In this document: one piece after another, positions 42,965 through 51,765 of the stretch | Layout of the letters: each line of letters begins with the position of its first letter | Position numbering within the stretch: position 1 is the first letter of the stretch | Assembly: GCF_007991735.1 (NCBI RefSeq) | Contig: NZ_BJYX01000002.1 | Location: forward strand, 266,789 to 330,788 | DNA: 64,000 nt | Direction: 5' to 3' | Origin: Terrabacter aerolatus | Lineage (GTDB): Bacteria > Actinomycetota > Actinomycetes > Actinomycetales > Dermatophilaceae | Made by a program: the position numbers and the translations under genes | The notes under the pieces: generated by a model | The model's input: the letters and a program-made list of their open reading frames with translations, nothing else | Database searches by the model: none | Told to the model about the DNA's origin: nothing

Positions 42965-43746
42965 CGGCGTCGCCCCGGCCCGTCGAGGCGGTGGTCTTCG
43001 ACTGGGGAGGCACGCTGACGCCCTGGCACGAGGTCGACCTCCCGCAGCAGTGGCGCGTCTTCGCCCGCACGGTCCACGGTCTCCCCGTCGAGGACCCGGC
43101 CATGCCTGCCGAGGACCTCGCCGAGGCGGACTCCCTCGCGATGCGCATCCACGACGCCGAGGAGCGCGCCTGGCGACGGGGACGCGAGACGCACGAGAGC
43201 GCATCGATCGCCGCGATCCTCGAGGCTGCCGGTGTCGACCCGGAGCACGACCGGCACCACCTCGCGCTCGCGGCCTACCAGCGCTTCTGGGAGCCGCACA
43301 CCCACACCGACGAGCAGGTGCGCCCTTTGTGGGAGTCCCTGCAGCGCAAGGACATTCGCGTCGGTGTGCTGTCCAACACCATCTGGACCCGCGACTACCA
43401 CCGTGAGGTCTTCGAGCGCGACGGGGTGCTCGACCTGCTCGATGCCGACGTCTACTCCTCGGAGATCCACGTCGTGAAGCCGCACCCCGACGCCTTCCGG
43501 GCGGTGTGCGAGGCCCTGGACGTCGTCCCGGAGCACGCGGTCTACGTCGGGGACCGGATCTTCGAGGACGTCCACGGCCCACAGCAGGTCGGGATGCGCG
43601 CCATCCTCGTGCCCCACTCCGACATCCCGGCCAACCAGCGCACGGCGGTCGACGCGCGCCCCGACGCCGTCGCCCACGAGCTGCTCGACGTCGCCGGCAT
43701 CGTCGCCCTCTGGAACCACGAGGCCAGGGAGGCGGGTGAGGCGTGA
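42961..43746 (+). CDS. HAD-family hydrolase
   Basis: A 261-residue haloacid-dehalogenase-fold hydrolase. The nucleophile Asp is in [10 protein letters not shown]. The usual second Asp of DxD is Gly, as in some HAD groups that are not typical phosphatases. Motif II is VGVLSNT, motif [11 protein letters not shown] and motif [14 protein letters not shown]. Substrate unknown. Overlaps proS and the TSUP gene by 4 bases each, so all three are co-translated. Confidence 0.85.
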   Translation: MTASPRPVEAVVFDWGGTLTPWHEVDLPQQWRVFARTVHGLPVEDPAMPAEDLAEADSLAMRIHDAEERAWRRGRETHESASIAAILEAAGVDPEHDRHHLALAAYQRFWEPHTHTDEQVRPLWESLQRKDIRVGVLSNTIWTRDYHREVFERDGVLDLLDADVYSSEIHVVKPHPDAFRAVCEALDVVPEHAVYVGDRIFEDVHGPQQVGMRAILVPHSDIPANQRTAVDARPDAVAHELLDVAGIVALWNHEAREAGEA

Positions 43747-44525
43747 GCGACCCCACGCTCACGACTCTGGCCCTGCTCGCCGCCGCAGCGTTCGTCGCCG
43801 GCTGGATCGATGCCGTCGTCGGGGGCGGCGGCCTCGTGCAGCTCCCGGCCCTCCTCATCGGCCTGCCCGGTGCCTCGCCTGCGCAGCTGCTCGCCACGAA
43901 CAAGTTCGGCTCGATCTTCGGCACGGCGACGAGCTCGGTGACCTACTACCGCCGGGTGCGGCCCGACCTGCGCACGGCCCTGCCGATGGCCGCCGTCGCC
44001 TACGTCGGGTCCATCGGTGGGGCGCTCATCGGGCTGCACATCCCCAAGGCCGCCTTCAACCCGATCATCCTCGTGCTCCTCGTCCTCGTCGGCGCCTACA
44101 CGCTCTTCAAGCCCGACCTCGGGTCCGAGTCGATCCGACGCTTCCACGGCGCCCGGCACACCGTCCTCGCCATGCTGACCGGCTTCGTCATCGGAGCCTA
44201 CGACGGGGCGCTCGGCCCGGGCACCGGCAGCTTCCTCGTCTTCGCCCTCGTCGGACTGCTCGGCTACAACTTCCTCGAGGCGAGCGCCAAGGCGAAGATC
44301 GCCAACTTCGCCACGAACCTCGGAGCGCTGACCGTCTTCGCCCCCATGGGTCTCGTCATCATCAAGGTCGGCCTCGTCATCGCCGGGGCCAACCTGCTCG
44401 GTGGCTACGTCGGAGCCCGGACCGCGGTGGCGAGGGGGAGCGGTTTCGTCCGGGCGGTCTTCGTCCTCATCGTCAGCGCCTTCATCGTCAAGATCGCCGG
44501 GAGCCTCGTCGGCTGGTGGCCCTGA
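43743..44525 (+). CDS. TSUP-family (TauE/SafE-like) permease
   Basis: A 260-residue membrane protein with about eight hydrophobic segments. The N-terminal repeat (AGWIDAVVGGGGLVQLPALL) and the matching second half (GFVIGAYDGALGPGTGSFLV) are the inverted duplicated TSUP signatures. It likely carries sulfite, sulfonates or other small organic anions; the substrate is unknown. Starts with GTGA overlapping the HAD stop. Confidence 0.87.
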   Translation: MSDPTLTTLALLAAAAFVAGWIDAVVGGGGLVQLPALLIGLPGASPAQLLATNKFGSIFGTATSSVTYYRRVRPDLRTALPMAAVAYVGSIGGALIGLHIPKAAFNPIILVLLVLVGAYTLFKPDLGSESIRRFHGARHTVLAMLTGFVIGAYDGALGPGTGSFLVFALVGLLGYNFLEASAKAKIANFATNLGALTVFAPMGLVIIKVGLVIAGANLLGGYVGARTAVARGSGFVRAVFVLIVSAFIVKIAGSLVGWWP

Positions 44526-44591
44526 CGGGTCCGGGTCACGCCGTGCCACGGGTGAGTACGTCGGCTCACCACGCGCCCGGCGCCCTCACCG

Positions 44592-44597
44592 TAAACT
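44592..44597 (+). promoter_or_regulatory. -10 element of the ketosynthase operon
   Basis: TAAACT, the only good -10 in the 127-base gap, giving a leader of about 50 bases. No convincing -35 is seen. Unlike many genes here, this operon is not leaderless and has a GGGGAGG ribosome site. Confidence 0.45.
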
Positions 44598-44652
44598 TCC
44601 GGCACGGCTCCACCGGGAGAGCGTCGCAGAGCCAGGGGAGGGGCAGGACAAC

Positions 44653-45663
44653 ATGTCCGTTCGCATCGCCGGCGTGAGCGCCCACGTCGCCGAGAACGCC
44701 CTGACGATCGACGAGGTCGAGGCCCGCATCAGCCAGTCCAGTGACGGGTTCCTCCCGCCCAGTGGGGTCCTCGGCCGCCTGACCGGCGTGCGGCGCATCC
44801 ACCACGCCGGGACCGAGACCCAGGCGTCCGACCTCGCCGCCGCTGCGGCTCGCACCACCCTGGCCTCGCTCGGCCTCGACGTCGCCGACGTCGACCTGCT
44901 CGTGTTCGCGTCGGCATCACAGGACATGGTCGAGCCCGCCACGTCGCACATCGTGGCCGACCTGCTCGGGGGCCGCTGCCCCGTCATGGACGTCAAGAAC
45001 GCCTGCAACTCGTGGCTCAACGGGGTGCAGGTCGCGGAGGCACTCATCGCGATGGGGCAGTACCACCGCGTCCTCGTGGTCACCGGTGAGATGCCGTCCC
45101 GCGCCGCCAGGTGGAGCGTGCGTGACGCGGCCCAGTTCGTCGAGTCGGTGCCCGGCTACACGATGAGTGACGCCGGCGCCGCGTGCCTCGTCGAGCGAAC
45201 CTCGCCTGGAGACCGCGGCGAGATCCTGCACCGCTGGTTCACCGCCGAGTCGCGCCACTGGTCCGTGGGGCAGCTCCCGGCCGGCGGCACTCGCCACCCG
45301 CGGGACGTCGACAAGGGCTACTTCGTCATGGACGGCGCACGCCTGCGCCGGGCCTTCGACAGCGTCGACGTGGAGGAGATCCACCGGGCGCTGAAGTCCG
45401 ACGGCCTCGGCGTCGAGGACTTCGTCGCCGTGGCCGTGCACCAGGTGGCGATGCCCTACCTCGACGTCTTCGCGGCGCGCCTCGGCCTGCGCCGGGACCT
45501 CGTCGTCGAGACGCTGCCCGAGCACGGCAACTGCGCCTCGGCCACCCTGCCTCTCCAGTGGCAGCAGGTCGAGCGACTCCATCTCGCCGAGCCCGGCAGT
45601 CCCGTGCTCCTCGTCGGACTCGCGGGCGGCATCAGCGTCGGCACGATCGCGGTGCGCTGGTGA
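44653..45663 (+). CDS. OleA/FabH-like 3-ketoacyl synthase III
   Basis: A 336-residue thiolase-fold condensing enzyme. The catalytic triad is complete: Cys118 in VKNACNSWLNG, His263 in AVHQVAM, and Asn293 in HGNCASATLPL. NACxxxxNG resembles OleA (head-to-head Claisen condensation of two acyl-CoAs) more than FabH (AC[AS]GF). It opens a five-gene operon, each gene overlapping the next by 4 bases. The likely product is a beta-keto acid or ketone precursor; acyl chain lengths are unknown. No acyl carrier protein gene is nearby, which also favours acyl-CoA substrates. Confidence 0.8.
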   Translation: MSVRIAGVSAHVAENALTIDEVEARISQSSDGFLPPSGVLGRLTGVRRIHHAGTETQASDLAAAAARTTLASLGLDVADVDLLVFASASQDMVEPATSHIVADLLGGRCPVMDVKNACNSWLNGVQVAEALIAMGQYHRVLVVTGEMPSRAARWSVRDAAQFVESVPGYTMSDAGAACLVERTSPGDRGEILHRWFTAESRHWSVGQLPAGGTRHPRDVDKGYFVMDGARLRRAFDSVDVEEIHRALKSDGLGVEDFVAVAVHQVAMPYLDVFAARLGLRRDLVVETLPEHGNCASATLPLQWQQVERLHLAEPGSPVLLVGLAGGISVGTIAVRW

Positions 45664-46451
45664 CCACTCCGGCACCGCTGGGGGCCGGTGGCGTCCGCCT
45701 CTGGGTCGTCGTCCCGGCCTTCGACGAGCGTGCCGGCATCGCTCGCACCCTCGCCGCACTGGCCGCCCAGCACGACCGCGACTTCCGGCTCGTCGTCGTC
45801 GACAATGCCAGCACCGACGGCACCGCGGCCGAGACCGAGAAGGCCTGTGCGGCATACGGACTCGGTGTCGTCGTCGTCATGGAGAGTCGCAAGGGCACGG
45901 GCGCGGCGTCCGACACGGGGGTGCGTCACGCGATCGCCCACGGTGCGACGCACGTGCTGCGTACCGACGCCGACACGCTGCCCGACCCGGGGTGGACCGC
46001 GGCCGGGCGCCGGGCGTTCGCAGCCGGGGCCGACCTCGTGACCGGTCCCATGCGGGCGCGCACCGACGAGGTGCGTCTGCGGCCGTGGGAGCGCGTCGTG
46101 CTGCCGGGCGTCATCGGTCTCTGCCAGACCTTCGGCAGGTTCCGCCCCAGCAACCGTGCGCCGGAGCTCAAGGGCCCCTACCGGATGAGCCCGGGCTGCA
46201 ACATCGGTGTCAGCGCCACTGCCTACGAGGCGAGCGGGGGCTTCCCGCGCACGGCCATCGAGGAGCTCCACGAGGACCGCGAGCTCGTCAACCGGGTCCG
46301 TCGCGTCAGCACCCGCGTGGAGTACCACCGCGACCTCGCCGTGCACGCCTCGGTGCGGCGGTTGCGCGCCTACGGCCTGCGCGACACCCTGCGGTGGTAC
46401 CTCGACCACGGCCACCACCCTGACGTCGTCGACGTCCGGAACATCGCGTGA
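45660..46451 (+). CDS. GT2-family glycosyltransferase
   Basis: A 263-residue soluble GT-A-fold enzyme: nucleotide site WVVVPAFDERAGIARTL, VVVDNASTDGTA, the metal motif in LRTDADTLPDPGW (DxD), and the acceptor loop GPYRMSPGCNIGVSATAYEA followed by EELHEDRELVNRVRR, which may supply the catalytic base. No membrane helices are apparent. Positioned second in the ketosynthase operon (GTGA overlap at both ends), it likely glycosylates the pathway's lipid product. Donor and acceptor are unknown. Confidence 0.8.
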   Translation: MTTPAPLGAGGVRLWVVVPAFDERAGIARTLAALAAQHDRDFRLVVVDNASTDGTAAETEKACAAYGLGVVVVMESRKGTGAASDTGVRHAIAHGATHVLRTDADTLPDPGWTAAGRRAFAAGADLVTGPMRARTDEVRLRPWERVVLPGVIGLCQTFGRFRPSNRAPELKGPYRMSPGCNIGVSATAYEASGGFPRTAIEELHEDRELVNRVRRVSTRVEYHRDLAVHASVRRLRAYGLRDTLRWYLDHGHHPDVVDVRNIA

Positions 46452-47674
46452 GAGCCCTGGCGCGCGGGGACGCGGGGAGCCGCTGGGAGGCACGGCTGAT
46501 CCGCTCGGCGCACCCCGTGGTGGCGCGGGTGGTCGACGCCGCGGTGTCCCGTCGTGGGGTGGTGCGCCTGCCCGGCGTGGGCGTGCTCGTGGCCGACCCG
46601 GCAGTCGCGCGGCTCGTGCTCACGGACGCGGACCGCTTCGCCAAGAACGGCCCCGGCTCGTCGGGCGCGCTCTGGACGCCGGTCCTCGGGGAGAGGGTGC
46701 TGCTCAACATGGAGGGGCACGACCACCGGGTGCTCAGGCGTTCGCTCACCGACCTCTTCTCGCCGCGCGTCGTGCGCGAGGTCTGTGACGCCACAGCCGG
46801 CCCGCTCGTCGAGGACGCCGCGGCCAGGCTGCGGCGAGGGGAGTCCCTCGACGTCGTCCGCCTCGCACGTGAGGTCTCGGCCGCCGTGATCGGCGAGGTG
46901 GTGGGTCTCGACCGGGAGGCGCCACCCTCCGTGCTGCTCGAGGCGAGCGACGCCATCGAGTCGATGGTCACGTGGCGCACGCGATCCTTCGACGACAGCG
47001 CGGTGGCGCGTGCCCGCGCCTCGCTCGCCGTGGTCCAGGATGCCGCCGAATCAGCCCACGCCGCAGGGGAGCCCGACACCGTCATGGGTCGGCTGGCACG
47101 TCGAGGCGCATCGCTGGCCGAGGCACGCTCACTGGCGGCCGCTCTCTTCCTCACCGGCACCGGCACCGTCAGCAGCGCGCTGCCACGGATCGCCGCGCAG
47201 CTCGCCGATGCCGGGCTCCTCGTCCCAGCCGGTGCCGCCTCGTGTCGTGTCGACGACGTCGTCACCGAGGGCCTGCGCATGACGACGCCCAGCCCGGCGA
47301 CGCTGCGGCGGTGCATCGCCCCGACTGATCTCGGCGGTGTCGCCCTGGCTACCGACGAGCGCGTCGTCGTGCTGCTGTGGTGGGCCACCCGCCGCGACGG
47401 TGGCTTCGAACCGGGACGTCCTGCCACCGGCGACCTGCGCCACCTCTGGTTCGGCGCAGGCTCCCACTTCTGCCTCGGCGCGCCCCTGGCCCTCGCCGAG
47501 CTGCACGTGATGACCGCGATGCTCCTCGAGGTGGCGGCGGAGCAGGGACTCGTCGTGACCTCTCGACGGGCCGCCCGTCGAGTGCTCGTCCCGCGTTACG
47601 CGGAGCTGACCGTGCGCGCGCCGCGGGGGCGGTCGCCGTCCCGTGCGGCGCCTCGGACGGGTCGGGCAGCATGA
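46448..47674 (+). CDS. Cytochrome P450
   Basis: A 408-residue soluble bacterial P450. The heme-binding loop is LWFGAGSHFCLGAPLALAEL with the thiolate Cys342. The K-helix ExxR is TEGLRM. The I-helix region LFLTGTGTVSSALPRIAAQL keeps the oxygen-activating Thr but lacks the canonical AGxET. The B-C region (HDHRVLRRSLTDLFSPR) is normal. No ferredoxin or ferredoxin reductase is in the operon. It overlaps its neighbours by GTGA and ATGA and probably hydroxylates the lipid intermediate. Confidence 0.88.
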   Translation: MRALARGDAGSRWEARLIRSAHPVVARVVDAAVSRRGVVRLPGVGVLVADPAVARLVLTDADRFAKNGPGSSGALWTPVLGERVLLNMEGHDHRVLRRSLTDLFSPRVVREVCDATAGPLVEDAAARLRRGESLDVVRLAREVSAAVIGEVVGLDREAPPSVLLEASDAIESMVTWRTRSFDDSAVARARASLAVVQDAAESAHAAGEPDTVMGRLARRGASLAEARSLAAALFLTGTGTVSSALPRIAAQLADAGLLVPAGAASCRVDDVVTEGLRMTTPSPATLRRCIAPTDLGGVALATDERVVVLLWWATRRDGGFEPGRPATGDLRHLWFGAGSHFCLGAPLALAELHVMTAMLLEVAAEQGLVVTSRRAARRVLVPRYAELTVRAPRGRSPSRAAPRTGRAA

Positions 47675-49236
47675 CCCCGACGGACGACCTCGTGACGGCG
47701 ATCCTCGCCCGGGCCGCGGACGAGCCGCGCCGCGTGGCCATCCGCGACCATCGGCGCCGTTCCGTGTCGTTCGGCGAGCTCGCCGCACGCATCGACGGCG
47801 TCGCGGCGCACCTGACGTCGCACGGCCTCGGCGCCGGCGACGGCGTGCTGCTGGCCGTCCGGCCCTCACCCCGCGCCGTGGCCGCGGCGCTCGGGGTGGT
47901 CCGAGCCGGAGGTGTCGTCGTCGTCGCCGACCCGGGTGCCGGCGAGGCCCTCCTCGACGTCCGCCGCCGGACGGTCCCCGTGCGGGCCGCGGTCGCCGAC
48001 ACGGTCGTGCACTCCGCGACGCGAAAACCACTGTCGTCCATACTCGCTCGCCTGCCGGCCACGGCGGGGTTGCGCCTGCCCGACCTGTCGACGCCCGGCC
48101 TCGTGCACGTCGTGACCGGACCACGGCTGCCCGGGGTACCGCGTGGTGCCACGCGGTGGGAGCACCTGCCGCAGGTCGTCCCGCAAAGCGTCGCCGCCGA
48201 CCCGGCCGCTGACGCGCTGGTCGTGTTCACGTCCGGCTCGACGGCGGCCCCCCGAGCTGTCGTGCACACCCTCGGCTCCCTCTCCGCCGGGGTGCGTGCG
48301 GCCGTCGCGGCCCTCGAGCTCGACGAGCGGGTCGTCATGCACACCGACCAGCTGATGATCGGCCTGCCGACGCTCGCCGCGGGCGGGGTGTGGTCGCTGC
48401 CGCCCGTCACGGCGTCGACACGAGCGTGGCTGCGGCAGGCCGCCGCCGAGCAGGCCACGCACGCGTATGCCGTCCCGGCCAAGCTGCTCGCCGCTGCCAC
48501 CCACGGCCTGCCGCCCTCGGTCCGCCACCTGGCGACGGGAGGTGCGCCCGTCCTGCCCGTCACGGTGCGCCGGCTGGGCTCCCTCGCGCCCACCGTGGAG
48601 GTGCGGGCGGTGTACGGCCTCACCGAGGCACTGCCCGTCGCCGTCGCCACAGGAGAGGAGGTGCTCGCCTCTCCACCCGGGCGCACCTGTCTGGGACACC
48701 CCGTGCCCGGGGTGACGGTGTGCATCGAGCCACACGGCCCCGACGGGGTCGGTGAGATCGTCGTGCACGGGCCACAGGCGCGCCACCGACTGGCGGGGGA
48801 GCAGGCCGGGGCCGAGGTGCACACCGGAGACCTCGGAGAGCTCGACGGGGACGGACGGCTGCTGCTCGCGGGGCGCGCCAAGAACATGATCATCCGGGGG
48901 CAGGCCAACATCTATCCCGAGCTCGTCGAGCCGCTCCTGCTCGACAGCCTCCGCGACGTCGTGACCGATGGTGCGCTCGTCGGCCTACCAGATTCGGTCA
49001 CGGGAGACGAGCGCGTCGTGCTCGCCCTGGTGCCCACCGATGCCTCCCGACGAACGGGGGAGGCGGCCCTCTCGCGTCGCGTGCACCGGGTGTGGCAGAG
49101 CCTCGCCGACGAGGCCTGGCGCCCGGACGACGTCGTCGCGGTCGAGGCGGTCCCGCGCCGGGGCCGGTCCGCGGCGGTCGACCTGGACGCCCTTCGATCG
49201 GTCCTCTCCTGCCGGCTCCCGACGGTGTCGGGATGA
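47671..49236 (+). CDS. AMP-dependent synthetase/ligase with atypical motifs (OleC-like position)
   Basis: A 521-residue ANL-superfamily protein. The adenylation loop is FTSGSTAAPRAVVHT (about residues 186-200), where the usual Gly and Lys of TSGSTGxPK are Ala and Arg. ATGGAPV, VYGLTEALPVA, HTGDLGELDGDGRLLLAGR and MIIRGQANIYP are recognisable. The C-terminal catalytic Lys (usual SGK) appears replaced in RRGRSAAVDLDALR. The equivalent gene in Ole clusters (OleC) makes beta-lactones from beta-hydroxy acids. The degraded motifs suggest altered or reduced adenylation. Confidence 0.75.
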   Translation: MTPTDDLVTAILARAADEPRRVAIRDHRRRSVSFGELAARIDGVAAHLTSHGLGAGDGVLLAVRPSPRAVAAALGVVRAGGVVVVADPGAGEALLDVRRRTVPVRAAVADTVVHSATRKPLSSILARLPATAGLRLPDLSTPGLVHVVTGPRLPGVPRGATRWEHLPQVVPQSVAADPAADALVVFTSGSTAAPRAVVHTLGSLSAGVRAAVAALELDERVVMHTDQLMIGLPTLAAGGVWSLPPVTASTRAWLRQAAAEQATHAYAVPAKLLAAATHGLPPSVRHLATGGAPVLPVTVRRLGSLAPTVEVRAVYGLTEALPVAVATGEEVLASPPGRTCLGHPVPGVTVCIEPHGPDGVGEIVVHGPQARHRLAGEQAGAEVHTGDLGELDGDGRLLLAGRAKNMIIRGQANIYPELVEPLLLDSLRDVVTDGALVGLPDSVTGDERVVLALVPTDASRRTGEAALSRRVHRVWQSLADEAWRPDDVVAVEAVPRRGRSAAVDLDALRSVLSCRLPTVSG

Positions 49237-50195
49237 GGGTCGCCGTCACGGGCGCCAGCGGCTTCGTCGGCGGCGCGGTCCTCGACGTGCTGCTGTCGCG
49301 GGGCCACGACGTGCTCGCGGTCAGCCGCCGCCCCGTGGCGCCTCGGGCCGGCCTCGAGCACCGACGGTGGGACCTGACGACGGGTCCGCTCGCGGACCCT
49401 CCACCGGTCGACGTCGTGGTGCACGCGGCCGCCCACGTCGACGAGTGGGACCCCTGGGCCGTGCACGAGGCGGTCACCGTCGCCGGCACCCGCGCCGTGC
49501 TGACGACGTGGCCCGGCGCCCGGGTCGTGCTCGTGTCGTCGTGCAGCGTCTACCCCCTCCGGGCTTCCCGAGACCCGCGACACCTCCTGAGCGAGGACGT
49601 GCCACCGACCCGGCACCCGCTCTCGGCCTACCCACGTGCCAAGGCCGCCCAGGAGCGGCTCGTCCTCGACCGCGCCGGCGCGGTCGTGCTCCGGCCCCAC
49701 GCGGTCCACGGCCTCGACGACCCGACGCTGCTGCCGCGGCTCGCGCGAGCCCGTCGTCGCGGACGGCTCGTGTGCCCCGGGGGAGCCGACACCCTCGTCC
49801 ATCTCACGGACGTCCGCCTCCTCGCCGAGGCGGTCGCGGCAGCCTGCGAGAACCCCCGCAGCCCGAAGGTCGTCAACGTGGCCGACGCGCAACCCCTGCG
49901 CCTCGCGGCCGTCGCGGAGGGCGTAGCCGGCGCCAACTGCTGGTCCGAGCGCCCGCTCTTCACCGGGCCGCCCACCGCCTGGGCCGCGGCTCTCGCCCTC
50001 GAAGGGGCAGCCAGGCTCTCCCGCGCCTCCGCTCCTCCGGTGCTGACGGCATACGCCGTGTCGCACCTCGCGGTCAGCCGGGTCTTCGACACGACCCTGC
50101 TGCGGGAGCGGCTCGGCGTCGTGCCCCGCGCGACCGACCTCTCGCGCTGGCGCCGAACGGAGCGCGCAACGGTGGCCCCTGACTCACACCCGTGA
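49233..50195 (+). CDS. NAD-dependent epimerase/dehydratase (3-beta-HSD/OleD-like reductase)
   Basis: A 320-residue extended SDR. The Rossmann loop is VTGASGFVGGAVLDVL, followed by VVHAAAHVDEWDPW, the catalytic Ser in VLVSSCSVYP and Tyr133/Lys137 in AYPRAKAAQERL. VTVAGTRAVL and RPHAVHGLDDPTLLPRL are typical of the 3-beta-HSD/OleD branch, which reduces beta-keto acids to beta-hydroxy acids. It ends the five-gene operon. GVAGANCWSERPLFTGPPTA is a less conserved substrate region. Confidence 0.8.
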   Translation: MRVAVTGASGFVGGAVLDVLLSRGHDVLAVSRRPVAPRAGLEHRRWDLTTGPLADPPPVDVVVHAAAHVDEWDPWAVHEAVTVAGTRAVLTTWPGARVVLVSSCSVYPLRASRDPRHLLSEDVPPTRHPLSAYPRAKAAQERLVLDRAGAVVLRPHAVHGLDDPTLLPRLARARRRGRLVCPGGADTLVHLTDVRLLAEAVAAACENPRSPKVVNVADAQPLRLAAVAEGVAGANCWSERPLFTGPPTAWAAALALEGAARLSRASAPPVLTAYAVSHLAVSRVFDTTLLRERLGVVPRATDLSRWRRTERATVAPDSHP

Positions 50196-50232
50196 CATCC
50201 GTGTGACACAGCACACGCACAGGGTCGAGCAC

Positions 50233-50238
50233 GAATCT
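50233..50238 (+). promoter_or_regulatory. -10 hexamer, leaderless start of the ferric-reductase-like gene
   Basis: GAATCT, 7 bases, ATG at 50246. It marks a new transcription unit after the ketosynthase operon. Confidence 0.55.
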
Positions 50239-50245
50239 CTGTGTC

Positions 50246-51667
50246 ATGACCTCACTCGCCCTCCCCGAGAGCCGCGACCTCTCGGTGCCGGCCGCGTCGC
50301 GGCGTCAGGCCCTCGCCCCCACGCCCATCTGGTGGCGTGACGCGTCCGCCGTGTTCGCCTGGGGCGTCACGCTGTTCGTCGTCGCACTCTGGGTCGCCGG
50401 CGGAGGCCTGACGGCCTTCAGCACCCTCGGTGAGGGCCTGACCAACATCGGTCGCCTCACCGGTCTCGTGGCCTCGGTGCTCATGCTCCTGCAGGTGCTG
50501 CTCATGGCCCGCATCCCGATGGTCGAGCAGGCCTGGGGGCAGGACGAGCTGGCCCGAGTGCACCGGCTCGTCGGCTTCACCTCCTTCAACCTCATGATCG
50601 TGCACATCGTCCTCACGACGATCGGCTACAGCGCCGGCACCGACCTCGGCGTCATCGCCACCTTCGTCGACCAGGTGCTGCACTCGCCGGGCATGCTCCT
50701 CGCACTCGCCGGCACCATCGCGCTCGTCATGGTCGTCGTGACCTCGGTCAAGAAGGCGCGGGCGAAGCTGAAGTACGAGTCGTGGCACCTCCTGCACCTC
50801 TACGCCTACCTCGGCGCCGGCCTCGCGCTGCCGCACCAGCTGTGGACCGGCCAGGACTTCAAGGCGAACGTCACGGCCACCGTGTTCTGGTGGGGGCTGT
50901 ACGCCTTCGCCCTGGTCGCGGTCCTCGTCTACCGGATCGGTCTGCCGCTCATCCGCTCGAGCCGCCACCGCCTCGTCGTCGCCGAGGTCGTCGCGGAGTC
51001 ACCCACGGTGACCTCCGTCGTCATGACCGGTCGCCGCCTCGACCGGCTGCCGGTCCGCGCCGGGCAGTTCTTCCAGTGGCGCTTCCTCGACGGCGCCGGC
51101 TGGACGCGGGGCAACCCCTACTCGCTGTCGGCAGCGCCCGACGGGCGCTCCCTGCGCATCACGGCCGAGGCCGTCGGCGCCTCGAGCGCCCGACTCGCGT
51201 CGCTGCGTCTGGGCACGAAGGTGCTCGTCGAGGGCCCCTACGGTCGCCTCCACGCCGGGGTGCGCACGAGCGACAAGGCCGTGCTCATCGGTGCCGGCAT
51301 CGGCATCACGCCGCTCCGTGCCATCCTCGAGGCGCTCCCGGCCGCCCCGGACGGCGTCGTCGTCATCTACCGCGTCGGCAGCCAGTCCGACATCGTCCTC
51401 GCCGACGAGCTGCTCGACCTGACGCGGGCCAAGGGTGGGCGCGTCGTCGCCGTCGTCGGCCACCGCAACCGCGAGCGCGCCAGCTGGCTTCCGGTGGACT
51501 CGCGGCACCTGACGGACGCCGAGGCCCTGACCCGGATCGTGCCCGACATCGCCGAGCGCGACGTCTACGTGTGCGGCAACCCCGCCTGGATGGACACCGT
51601 CATCGCCGCGGCCCACGAGGCCGGCGTGCCGGACCGGGCCGTGCATCACGAACGCTTCAGCTACTGA
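50246..51667 (+). CDS. Ferric reductase-like transmembrane flavocytochrome with FAD/NAD(P) domain
   Basis: A 473-residue protein: about six membrane helices (residues 30-235) with His residues suited to b-heme (ARVHRLVGFTSFNLMIVHIV and YESWHLLHLYAYLGAGLALPHQ), then a ferredoxin-reductase module with RGNPYSLSAAP (FAD), IGAGIGITPLRAIL (NAD(P)) and a terminal YVCGNPAWMD. It would pass electrons from cytosolic NAD(P)H through heme to an outside acceptor. The following FMN-binding protein and ApbE make that acceptor likely to be covalent FMN. Confidence 0.87.
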   Translation: MTSLALPESRDLSVPAASRRQALAPTPIWWRDASAVFAWGVTLFVVALWVAGGGLTAFSTLGEGLTNIGRLTGLVASVLMLLQVLLMARIPMVEQAWGQDELARVHRLVGFTSFNLMIVHIVLTTIGYSAGTDLGVIATFVDQVLHSPGMLLALAGTIALVMVVVTSVKKARAKLKYESWHLLHLYAYLGAGLALPHQLWTGQDFKANVTATVFWWGLYAFALVAVLVYRIGLPLIRSSRHRLVVAEVVAESPTVTSVVMTGRRLDRLPVRAGQFFQWRFLDGAGWTRGNPYSLSAAPDGRSLRITAEAVGASSARLASLRLGTKVLVEGPYGRLHAGVRTSDKAVLIGAGIGITPLRAILEALPAAPDGVVVIYRVGSQSDIVLADELLDLTRAKGGRVVAVVGHRNRERASWLPVDSRHLTDAEALTRIVPDIAERDVYVCGNPAWMDTVIAAAHEAGVPDRAVHHERFSY

Positions 51668-51718
51668 CCCACCCCGACCCACATACCGACCCACATACCG
51701 ACCCACGTCCTGACCCAC
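51666..51718 (+). repeat. 12-base tandem repeat beginning at a stop codon
   Basis: GACCCAC starts at 51666 (within the TGA), 51676, 51688, 51700 and 51712; units 2 and 3 are identical GACCCACATACC. It fills half of the gap before the FMN-binding protein gene. Confidence 0.7.
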
Positions 51719-51765
51719 TGCGACCACGCACCCGCGTCCGCACCACACGAAACGAGCCCACCGCC

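Noticed and set aside
44653..45663. Housekeeping FabH of fatty acid synthesis
   Set aside because: NACNSWLNG and the company of P450, GT2, ligase and OleD-like genes fit OleA-type chemistry better; no fab genes are nearby.
47671..49236. Non-ribosomal peptide synthetase adenylation domain
   Set aside because: No carrier or condensation domain, and core adenylation motifs are altered.
51666..51718. Possible CRISPR-like repeats
   Set aside because: Units are 10-12 bases with no spacers and no cas genes; they are simple tandem repeats.
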